From NCBI RefSeq assembly GCF_965248315.1, contig NZ_CBDFIX010000002.1, positions 2,790,001 to 2,854,000 of the forward strand: DNA of 64,000 nt, given 5' to 3'. A program made the translations under genes and the position numbers. The stretch comes from Ulvibacterium sp965248315. GTDB lineage: Bacteria; Bacteroidota; Bacteroidia; Flavobacteriales; Flavobacteriaceae. Shown here piece by piece: positions 8,949 to 16,065 of the stretch; within the stretch, counting starts at the first letter, position 1, and each line of letters starts with the position of its first letter. A model generated the notes under the pieces. The model made no database searches, was not told the origin of the DNA, and saw nothing but the letters and a program-made list of their open reading frames with translations.

Positions 8949-10094
8949 ATGAAAATCGCTATAGTATGTTACCCCACTTTTGGAGGTAGTGGTGTTGTAG
9001 CCACGGAATTGGGAATAGCCTTGGCCGAAAGAGGTCATGAAGTACATTTTGTTACTTACAGACAACCCGTTCGCTTGGAACTATTGGGCAATAGGATTCA
9101 CTTTCATGAAGTCCATGTTCCAGAATATCCCTTATTTCATTACCAACCTTATGAATTGGCTCTATCGAGTAAACTGGTGGATACCATAAAACTCTATGGT
9201 ATAGAGTTATTGCACGTACATTACGCCATTCCCCATGCCTATGCCGGATATATGGCAAAAAAGATGTTGGAAGAGGAAGGTATTTTTATTCCTATGATTA
9301 CCACCTTGCACGGGACGGATATCACACTGGTAGGCAATCATCCATTTTACAAACCAGCGGTAACTTTTAGTATTAACCAATCCGACGTGGTTACTTCGGT
9401 TTCTGAAAATTTAAAGCAGCGTACGCTCAAGTTTTTCGATATTCGAAAGGAAATAGAGGTGGTTCCCAACTTTATCGACAAAACCAAGTACAGTGTTTCT
9501 TTTAAGGATTGCCAAAGATCATTGATGGCTAAGGATGACGAGAAAATCATTACCCATATTAGTAACTTTAGAAAGGTAAAGCATATCCCTGACGTCATCC
9601 ATATTTTTCATAGGATACAAGAACAAATGCCCGCGAAGTTGATTATGGTAGGAGAGGGACCAGAAAAAGAGAATGCCGAATTGCTCTGTGATCGTCTCGG
9701 AATAAGTGAAAAGGTAATCTTTTTAGGTAATAGCCATGAAATAGATAGAATTCTTTGTTTTTCGGACCTTTTCCTTTTACCTTCAAAATCGGAGAGTTTT
9801 GGTTTGGCTGCTTTGGAGGCAATGATAAACAGGGTAGCCATAATTTCCAGTAATACCGGTGGAATTCCTGAAGTAAATAGACATGGCGTTACCGGTTTTT
9901 TGAGTGATGTGGGTGATGTTGAGGATATGGCGAATAATGCCATAAAAATTCTTGAAGATGAAAAAAGACTTGAAGATTTTAAACAAAATGCGTACAATGC
10001 AGCACTCAAATTCGATATTTTAAGGGTATTACCCCTCTATGAGGCCATCTATGAAAAAGCCTATAAAAGCAGATATAAGAATTCCTTTATGTAG
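8949..10094 (+). CDS. bshA: N-acetyl-alpha-D-glucosaminyl L-malate synthase BshA
   Basis: A GT4-family glycosyltransferase that joins GlcNAc from UDP-GlcNAc to L-malate, the first step of bacillithiol synthesis in the cytoplasm. The N-terminus MKIAIVCYPTFGGSGVVA is the BshA signature. LHGTDITLVG and the C-terminal nucleotide-sugar motif LPSKSESFGLAALEAM are both present. The length of 381 aa matches the family. Other bacillithiol genes are not in the window, as is usual for Bacteroidetes. A TACATTTG element at 8937-8944 sits only a few bases before the ATG; it lacks a -33 partner and may be chance. The product call is secure. Confidence 0.93.
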   Translation: MKIAIVCYPTFGGSGVVATELGIALAERGHEVHFVTYRQPVRLELLGNRIHFHEVHVPEYPLFHYQPYELALSSKLVDTIKLYGIELLHVHYAIPHAYAGYMAKKMLEEEGIFIPMITTLHGTDITLVGNHPFYKPAVTFSINQSDVVTSVSENLKQRTLKFFDIRKEIEVVPNFIDKTKYSVSFKDCQRSLMAKDDEKIITHISNFRKVKHIPDVIHIFHRIQEQMPAKLIMVGEGPEKENAELLCDRLGISEKVIFLGNSHEIDRILCFSDLFLLPSKSESFGLAALEAMINRVAIISSNTGGIPEVNRHGVTGFLSDVGDVEDMANNAIKILEDEKRLEDFKQNAYNAALKFDILRVLPLYEAIYEKAYKSRYKNSFM

Positions 10095-10557
10095 AAAAGG
10101 AACTATCCATATGGTTATTTTGGCTTTACTCATTTCTTGTAATGGAAATAAAAGAGCATTGAGGAAAAATCAGGATAAGACGAATCCAGAGTATACGTTG
10201 ACCTTATTGCTGCGAGATGATTACAGTGGTTTGCCAGATGGGGAAACACGTATTATCACTACTGCCAAAGGACTGCAACAGTTTTTTTTAAAAGTAAATA
10301 GAACAAGAAAACCGGGCCTTCCGCTGCCAATTGTTGATTTTTCCAGGGAAACCGTGCTAATCTATTGCAGTGGGGAAGAAAAACGACAAGTTCTGCCGAA
10401 ATTGTCGGTTAAGAATGTAACGGATCAAGAGATTGTTATTGCGCCTACTTTGGAAGAGAAACAGGAAAAATCTACTTTTGATGCTGTCATAAGTCCATTT
10501 AGCATTTACAAAATACCATCTACCCAAAAGAAGATTATCTTCCAAAAAAATCGATGA
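10051..10557 (+). CDS. Putative lipoprotein, PrcB-like
   Basis: A small exported protein overlapping the end of bshA. An ATG at 10039 exists in the same frame, but the ATG at 10051 gives a basic n-region, the hydrophobic stretch MVILALLIS and a lipobox Cys30 (LLISC), so I chose it. The ATG at 10111 would remove the n-region. The mature part (TRIITTAKGLQQFF, DFSRETVLIYCSGEE) resembles the 'protease complex subunit PrcB' type domain seen in many Bacteroidetes lipoproteins. There is no Lys-Asp/Glu surface-export signal after the Cys, so periplasmic display is more likely. The family call is tentative. Confidence 0.6.
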   Translation: MKKPIKADIRIPLCRKGTIHMVILALLISCNGNKRALRKNQDKTNPEYTLTLLLRDDYSGLPDGETRIITTAKGLQQFFLKVNRTRKPGLPLPIVDFSRETVLIYCSGEEKRQVLPKLSVKNVTDQEIVIAPTLEEKQEKSTFDAVISPFSIYKIPSTQKKIIFQKNR

Positions 10558-10670
10558 ACGAAAATTCTTATGTAGTCCATCGAAAAAAATCACCTTTCAT
10601 AGCTAAGGCTTCCGGCAAATAACTGTTTGCCATACCTTTACCTTAGTATTAGTCCTAAATTTTTGAACCT

Positions 10671-11852
10671 ATGAAATGCTATGCCCTACATTTGTTTGCT
10701 GCTATCCTATTCATTACCAGCACCGTTTCTTCCCAAGAGGAGGAACTTCAACTCACATCCAAAGACAGTGTTGTCGTTAGTTCTTGGGTGGTAGGTCTTG
10801 GCCTTAATATTGTGGATGATTCCGCGACACCCTTTGGAGAGGGTATTTTGGATATTGAAGACACCTGGCATACAGTTCCTTATCCTTCCAGAATAAGTAT
10901 TGGTAGATTTTTTAGAAATGGAATTGGTGTAGAAGCAATTGGTACTTACAATAGATATAAGGAAGGGAAGATCGTTGATGGTGCTATAAATAACAGTCTT
11001 AGGGAATACTTCGCTATTGATGGAAAGATTAGTTATGACGTAAACAAGATTATCGGAGAAACTGGATGGTTTGACCCCTATCTGCATGTTGGTGCCGGCT
11101 ATAGCTCGATAGGTTCTGTTGGAAGAAGTACGGCAAATGCCGGTTTTGGCTTCAATACATGGTTCAGTGATCGATGGGGTTTAAATTTTAATACCATGGG
11201 CAAATGGGGAATTCCAGAAGGGTCTACAAAACAATTACAGCATTCGGCGGCGGTGGTTTATAGATTTGGAATAAAAAAGGAATTGTCCAAAAAAGGTTTG
11301 GAAAAACTAGCTCTAATTGAAGCGATGGAAAAAGAGAAACAGCGTGTAAATGATTCCATAGCCGCTGCGAATCGGGCAAAGGAGGAAGCAGCATTGGCCA
11401 GGCGATTGGCTGAAGAAAAAGAGAGGGCCCTTGCTGAAAAGGCAAGAATTGAAGCCGAGAAAAGGCGGAGGCAACTCCTAGAAGATAAAATAAAGGAACT
11501 TGGGCACGTATATTTCAATTTTGATTCCCACTCCCTAAACAACGAATCTAAAAAGGTCCTTGATGGGTTGGCAGATATACTAAACGAAAATCCTGACCTT
11601 ACAATCAAAATCGCCTCGGGTACGGATTCAAGAGGACCATCTCCCTACAATTTAGGACTTTCCCTGAGGCGTGTAGAGAGTACCAAGGACTATCTATTGA
11701 GTTTGGGAATAGATGCTACCAAACTTTCTGTAGAAGCTTATGGTGAGAGCAATCTATTAAATGAGTGCGATGATAACACGTATTGTCCCGAAGCAAAGCA
11801 TAGAATCAATAGGAGGTCCGAGTTTATTCTGATATTTATTAATAATCGGTAG
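10671..11852 (+). CDS. OmpA family outer-membrane protein
   Basis: Signal peptide (residues 1-21, ending TSTVSSQ), an N-terminal eight-strand-type beta barrel region (about 30-205, rich in alternating aromatic/Gly strands such as PYLHVGAGYSSIG), a charged Ala/Glu/Lys/Arg coiled helix (about 215-275), then an OmpA peptidoglycan-binding domain (about 278-390). The domain carries VYFNFDSHSLN, SGTDSRGPSPYNLGLSLRR (the diaminopimelate-contacting Asp and Arg positions) and the Bacteroidetes-type insert ending RINRRSEFIL. It anchors the outer membrane to the wall. Monocistronic by spacing (113 bp upstream, 93 bp downstream). It marks the boundary between the core region and the polysaccharide locus. 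Confidence 0.9.
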   Translation: MKCYALHLFAAILFITSTVSSQEEELQLTSKDSVVVSSWVVGLGLNIVDDSATPFGEGILDIEDTWHTVPYPSRISIGRFFRNGIGVEAIGTYNRYKEGKIVDGAINNSLREYFAIDGKISYDVNKIIGETGWFDPYLHVGAGYSSIGSVGRSTANAGFGFNTWFSDRWGLNFNTMGKWGIPEGSTKQLQHSAAVVYRFGIKKELSKKGLEKLALIEAMEKEKQRVNDSIAAANRAKEEAALARRLAEEKERALAEKARIEAEKRRRQLLEDKIKELGHVYFNFDSHSLNNESKKVLDGLADILNENPDLTIKIASGTDSRGPSPYNLGLSLRRVESTKDYLLSLGIDATKLSVEAYGESNLLNECDDNTYCPEAKHRINRRSEFILIFINNR

Positions 11853-11918
11853 ACCTCGGTTTTATGATGTATGGTCAGTTTTCTATAGACTATAACGTGT
11901 GTATGTCATGTTTATAAA

Positions 11919-11926
11919 TAAATTTG
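11919..11926 (+). promoter_or_regulatory. Putative -7 promoter element for the ATP-grasp/phosphoesterase pair
   Basis: TAAATTTG matches the TAnnTTTG consensus and lies 20 bp before the ATG at 11946. A GTG at 11897-11899, 19 bp upstream, is a two-of-three match to the -33 TTG. Plausible but weak. Confidence 0.4.
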
Positions 11927-11945
11927 TAAATCGAATGAATTATAC

Positions 11946-12908
11946 ATGGCCAATATTTGGGTAACAGGTGCGAGTTCACTTATAGGATATGGAATTTTAA
12001 AATCAATTAGGAGTATAAAAAAACCGCACAAATTAATCGGTACTACAATTCATAAAGACTCCATTGCACCAGCTTTTACGGATATTTGCATTAAAGCACC
12101 TTTTAGTGGTACGGATGGCTATATCGACTGGATTATTTCAGTAATTAAAGACCATAATATAGATTTGGTAATTCCCAGTTTTGAAGAAGATGTTTTTTTT
12201 CTAACTGACCATCGAGAACAAATAGAGTCAACTGGTGCCAAATTAGTTCTGAATACTTATGACTTGGTTTGTTTATGTCAGGACAAATGGGAATTTTACC
12301 AAGTATTGGAAAATAGCGCTTGTCCCCATGTTATACCTAGTTCGCTTTCTTCTGAGTTTAGTGAATTGGAGAGTAAATATGGTCTGCCACTACTATTAAA
12401 ACCAAGAAGGGGCAATGCTTCCAAAGGGATTGTTAGGGTTTTGAAGGAAGAGGATTTTGAACTGCACAAAGCGGAGATCGGTCAGAATTTAATGGCTCAA
12501 CCGCTAATTGGCAAGGATGATGAAGAGTTCACGACCAGCGCATTTTGTGATGGAAAAGGCGGATATTATGCGATAATTACCCTAAAGAGAGAATTGTCCC
12601 AGGGAGGGTACACCAATTTAGCAGAGGTTATTGATAACAATCAGATTAAAGCAGCTGTTCGTAACATCTGCAAGATTTTGAAACCCATTGGTCCCACAAA
12701 CTTTCAGTTTAGGATACACAATGGAGCGGTTTATCTATTAGAGATCAATCCGCGTTTTTCCTCGTCAACATCAATGCGATATGCCTTTGGGTATAATGAC
12801 GCCTTAATGTCAATCAAATATTTTTTGGATGGAAAAATTCCGGGACAACCAAAAATTAGAAACGGGAAGGCAATTAGATATATTGAAGACTATATAGTTT
12901 ACTCATGA
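11946..12908 (+). CDS. ATP-grasp domain ligase (CarB/PylC-like)
   Basis: A 320-aa cytoplasmic ATP-grasp enzyme. Residues 1-90 form a Rossmann-like preATP-grasp domain (WVTGASSLIGYGILKSI), followed by the ATP-grasp fold with LLLKPRRGNASKGIVRV (ATP phosphate loop) and VYLLEINPRFSSSTSMRYA (metal-binding Glu and Asn). Such enzymes form amide or acid-amine bonds through an acyl phosphate. In surface-polysaccharide loci they are thought to attach amino acids or other acids to sugars, but the substrate here is unknown. Its stop overlaps the ATG of the phosphoesterase gene (ATGA), so the pair is translationally coupled. It is convergent with the acyl module that starts at 13646. Confidence 0.8.
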   Translation: MANIWVTGASSLIGYGILKSIRSIKKPHKLIGTTIHKDSIAPAFTDICIKAPFSGTDGYIDWIISVIKDHNIDLVIPSFEEDVFFLTDHREQIESTGAKLVLNTYDLVCLCQDKWEFYQVLENSACPHVIPSSLSSEFSELESKYGLPLLLKPRRGNASKGIVRVLKEEDFELHKAEIGQNLMAQPLIGKDDEEFTTSAFCDGKGGYYAIITLKRELSQGGYTNLAEVIDNNQIKAAVRNICKILKPIGPTNFQFRIHNGAVYLLEINPRFSSSTSMRYAFGYNDALMSIKYFLDGKIPGQPKIRNGKAIRYIEDYIVYS

Positions 12909-13585
12909 AAATAGGAGTTATATCGGACATACATGGGAATTACGAAGCCCTTAAATCTGTATTGTGGGAATTGGACAAGATGGGCGTATCGGAAGTTTAT
13001 AGTTTGGGGGATGTAGTGGGCTATTTTTCCCAAGTCAATGAGTGTTGTGAAGAACTCATTGAACGTAAAATCCCAAATTTAATGGGTAATCATGACTGGT
13101 ATTTGTGCAGTGGTGGCTATTGTTCGAGAAGTAGAAGTGTGAATGATTGCCTAGAGTATCAGAAGACGATAATCACCAAGGCTAATATGGATTGGTTGAG
13201 AAAAAGTAAGATTCAGAGGTTTGTTGGAAACATTCATATGGTACATGGAGGTTGGTCCAACCCAATTGATGAATATATCTGGGAACCTTCAGAGGATTAT
13301 TTCTCAAAAATTGTCGGTAAAATATTTATGTCCGGCCATACGCATATTCAAGTGTTAAAACAATACCGAGACAAAATATACTGTAATCCCGGGTCGGTTG
13401 GACAACCACGGGATAATAATCCCAAAGCGGCATTTGCTGTTGTCAAAGATGATATTATCTCATTGCATCGCGTTGAGTATGATATGGAAAAAGTATTTCA
13501 ACTGATGAAAAGGGCCGGTTTTAGTGATTACTATTACGGTAGCCTAAAGACAGGAGCAAAACATCTACATAGCCTTGAGGGGTAG
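12905..13585 (+). CDS. Calcineurin-like metallophosphoesterase
   Basis: A 226-aa two-metal phosphoesterase with the full motif set in order: SDIHGN (residues 6-11), SLGDVVGY, MGNHDWY, MVHGGW and SGHTHIQ. It belongs to the YfcE/MJ0936-like group of small phosphodiesterases and phosphatases. Coupling to the ATP-grasp ligase by a four-base overlap suggests a shared substrate, for example removal of a phosphate from the ligated product; this is inference. No secretion signal, so it acts in the cytoplasm. Confidence 0.82.
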   Translation: MKIGVISDIHGNYEALKSVLWELDKMGVSEVYSLGDVVGYFSQVNECCEELIERKIPNLMGNHDWYLCSGGYCSRSRSVNDCLEYQKTIITKANMDWLRKSKIQRFVGNIHMVHGGWSNPIDEYIWEPSEDYFSKIVGKIFMSGHTHIQVLKQYRDKIYCNPGSVGQPRDNNPKAAFAVVKDDIISLHRVEYDMEKVFQLMKRAGFSDYYYGSLKTGAKHLHSLEG

Positions 13586-13645
13586 TAGTAACCTTGCAAT
13601 AATCAAAATAGGATTTGTGGAAGACGAAACCAATTTTAAAGACTA

Positions 13646-14305
13646 TCACACCTTGGGAATAGCCATAATTTTTTCTTTGAAACGATAAAAAACAGTGGTG
13701 TCATCCTTAACTGACTTATTAACCACCATTCCAGCCATAATAATGTTGTTGTTTCCTATCGTTACATGGGGTATTACAACCGATCCAAGCCCAAAGTAAT
13801 TATTACTACCCACCTCGGTGTGTCCGGCTATTCCAGCTTTTGAAAAGAAATTCCCACTGCCAACAATGCTATCATGACTAATAAAACTGTAAGGAGTTAA
13901 AATATTACAATCGCCGACCTGACTGTTTGGTTCAATTTCGCAAAATGGCATAACAATATTGCCAAAACCTATAGTTTGGGATTTGGAAATGATAACTGTT
14001 GAATGAATAAAACTACCAATTTTGGCATTTTTTTTAACCAAAATCTCAATCATTTTATTTCTGAATTTAACATCGGAAATTCCCAATAAAACCTCTTCGT
14101 CTTCGGGAACATACGAATCAATATCACATAATACAGGGGCTTTAAAATTATATCTTTTCCAATGCTTTTCGATATTCTCTTCGTAATCGATATATCCTAA
14201 TATATTGAGTTTTTCATCATTTTCTACTTTGGAATTATTGTCTTCAATATAAAATGTCAATTGGGCCGCTAGTCCACCACTGCCTAAAATAATTACATTT
14301 TTCAT
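13646..14305 (-). CDS. PglD/NeuD-like sugar N-acyltransferase
   Basis: A left-handed beta-helix acyltransferase. Residues 1-60 are an N-terminal Rossmann-like domain (IILGSGGLAAQ), and residues about 95-210 hold hexapeptide repeats (IGSFIHSTVI, IVGSGNFFSKAGIAG, VGSNNYFGLGSVVIPHVTIG). His144 (FISHDSIVGSG) lies where PglD has its catalytic His. PglD-type enzymes acylate the 4-amino group of UDP- or dTDP-4-amino-sugars, normally from acetyl-CoA. Here the gene is the last of an acyl-carrier module, 42 bp after an ACP gene, so a donor other than acetyl-CoA, perhaps an acyl-ACP, is a reasonable inference. A second PglD-like gene lies at 45928, supporting distinct jobs. Confidence 0.82.
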   Translation of the reverse strand: MKNVIILGSGGLAAQLTFYIEDNNSKVENDEKLNILGYIDYEENIEKHWKRYNFKAPVLCDIDSYVPEDEEVLLGISDVKFRNKMIEILVKKNAKIGSFIHSTVIISKSQTIGFGNIVMPFCEIEPNSQVGDCNILTPYSFISHDSIVGSGNFFSKAGIAGHTEVGSNNYFGLGSVVIPHVTIGNNNIIMAGMVVNKSVKDDTTVFYRFKEKIMAIPKV

Positions 14306-14347
14306 ACTATAGTTGATTAATTAGTTTTAAATTCGAAATATAAGGGT

Positions 14348-14563
14348 TTACATTTTACTTTCAATAAGCTCTTTCAGACCCAAAACGGTACCTGATTCAT
14401 CGATTTCCTCAGCAGATAAAGGTACATTATATTCAGAGTCGCAAAACGCTATTATTGACAAAATAGTTAATGAGTCCCAGGCATCAAAGGAGTGGAGCTC
14501 ATCACTTAACTCAATTGATTCCTCTTCCAAGAGTTCGGCAATGGACGATTGAAAATTTTCCAT
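14348..14563 (-). CDS. Acyl carrier protein (second of two)
   Basis: A 71-aa acidic helical protein with the phosphopantetheine site Ser31 in AWDSLTILSI. Short ACPs of this kind serve dedicated pathways rather than bulk fatty acid synthesis. It lies three bases after the ketosynthase stop and 42 bp before the PglD-like gene, so it probably carries the chain made by that ketosynthase. Clearly different from the ACP at 21149. Confidence 0.85.
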   Translation of the reverse strand: MENFQSSIAELLEEESIELSDELHSFDAWDSLTILSIIAFCDSEYNVPLSAEEIDESGTVLGLKELIESKM

Positions 14564-14566
14564 AGT

Positions 14567-15637
14567 TTAAATCTTATAATCTTTTATTTCACAAAAGTCC
14601 AAATTCCCTATTTCCAATAATAAGGAAGACCAACTTAATCCGGCACCAAACCCGGCCAGGCAGATCAGCAGCGATTCCTTGGTCAGTTTGTTTCCTAAAT
14701 TGAAGGTAATATTTGTGGGAGTGGATACGCTATTGGCATTTCCGAAATTTTCGACAACATTGTTCGGCATTCTCTCATAGGATACCTCCATTTTGTCGGC
14801 CAACTTTTTCAGCATAAATTTATTGGGCTGATGAAACATAAAGTAGTCCACATCCTCCTTTTTCCTTCCCGCTTTGTCCAAAAGGTTATTGATCATTGGG
14901 GGTACTACTTTTTGTACGAAGTTAAATACATCATCGCCCTTCATGACCAAATGATCCAGAGATCGGGTGTTTCCTTTGCTATCCGTCTTTAATTCCGCCG
15001 TTTCCGGACTAGAGGGGGTTTTAAAACCTCCAGCTGGAATGATGAGGGCATCCGCTCCCTTCCCATCGGTATTGATAGAACCGTAAATGGTATTGTCCGA
15101 TGTGTCATTTTCAACAATAGTTATGGATGCCGCATCGCCCGTCAACGGTCTACTTCCCCTGTCCTGCTTCGAGACTTTTCGGCTAAATATATCCGCATTG
15201 AGCACCACAACCTTGTTGATTTCTTCCTGCTCTAATAGCATAAAGGCTTGGATAAGACCAATGGGATATCCGGCACAAGCCTGGCTCAATTCCTCGCATA
15301 TCATGTCGGTCTTTAAACCTAGGCGACCATGGATTACTTGGCTTGTATTAGGAATTATGTAATCCGGAGATTGGGTTACCAATATCATGGCGTCTATTTC
15401 ATCCCTACCAAGTAGTTTTTGATTGAAAAGATGCTCTAGGCCGAACACGCATAAATCCGAGATGCTGGTCTCCTCATTTACAACCCGTCGTTTATTGTAT
15501 CCCATGATCAGCTTAAGTTTCATGGTCTGACTTCTGGAAAAGGCGTAATTGTCTACCTCATCCTCAAATTTTATTTCGTTATCCGGCAAAACGGTAAGGA
15601 TTCCGGTTATCTTTTTATTCCTAAATTTTAAGTTCAT
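14567..15637 (-). CDS. 3-oxoacyl-ACP synthase III-like condensing enzyme (FabH family)
   Basis: A 356-aa thiolase-fold ketosynthase. The catalytic triad of KAS III is complete: Cys121 in SQACAGYPIG, His269 in FMFHQPNKF and Asn300 in NFGNANSVSTP. KAS III enzymes condense an acyl-CoA with malonyl-ACP, and relatives transfer acyl groups. Its setting (ACP directly downstream, then a sugar acyltransferase) points to one round of chain building for a sugar-linked acyl group and not to housekeeping FabH. The N-terminus is about 20 residues longer than E. coli FabH. The 428-bp gap upstream may carry its own promoter. Confidence 0.85.
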   Translation of the reverse strand: MNLKFRNKKITGILTVLPDNEIKFEDEVDNYAFSRSQTMKLKLIMGYNKRRVVNEETSISDLCVFGLEHLFNQKLLGRDEIDAMILVTQSPDYIIPNTSQVIHGRLGLKTDMICEELSQACAGYPIGLIQAFMLLEQEEINKVVVLNADIFSRKVSKQDRGSRPLTGDAASITIVENDTSDNTIYGSINTDGKGADALIIPAGGFKTPSSPETAELKTDSKGNTRSLDHLVMKGDDVFNFVQKVVPPMINNLLDKAGRKKEDVDYFMFHQPNKFMLKKLADKMEVSYERMPNNVVENFGNANSVSTPTNITFNLGNKLTKESLLICLAGFGAGLSWSSLLLEIGNLDFCEIKDYKI

Positions 15638-16065
15638 AGGTTGAAATCAATTTTACTGTACAAATTTGAAAGTTACCATAGGGGTAAGATTAATGATTAT
15701 ATAAACAATTCTTCTAAAAATTGTCGATAGGACTTTTTTAAACGTACTTCTTAATTAGTAGAAAACTCTTTTTGGATTAAAAAATTGTCTCTTGTCCGAC
15801 CATTTTCCAAACATCATCGGAATATAAAGCTACTTTTTTTCTATATAAATTTTGGTTTTTTATGAAGTTTTCAGTCCTGTACAATAAAAAACCCGTTGTA
15901 ATGCTTTTAATGTTTGTCTATATGCCAAATCCCTTAAACAATAGGTTCTTTAGACATATCTTTGAATGGCCATTTTTTTCGTTCAAATGAGAAGCAGTAC
16001 TACTTATTACAAATCTCTGCTAAGTAGTTTTCCTACCACTTTTAGGGGATGTTTACGATTTTACC
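15638..16065. other. Gap inside the acyl module, no gene seen
   Basis: AT-rich, 428 bp, between the LuxE-LuxC stop and the ketosynthase start, the only large gap in this gene run. A near-match to the -7 element (CAAATTTG, minus strand) lies close to 15661-15668, without a clear -33 TTG. No coding remnant or strong hairpin was recognised. Confidence 0.5.
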
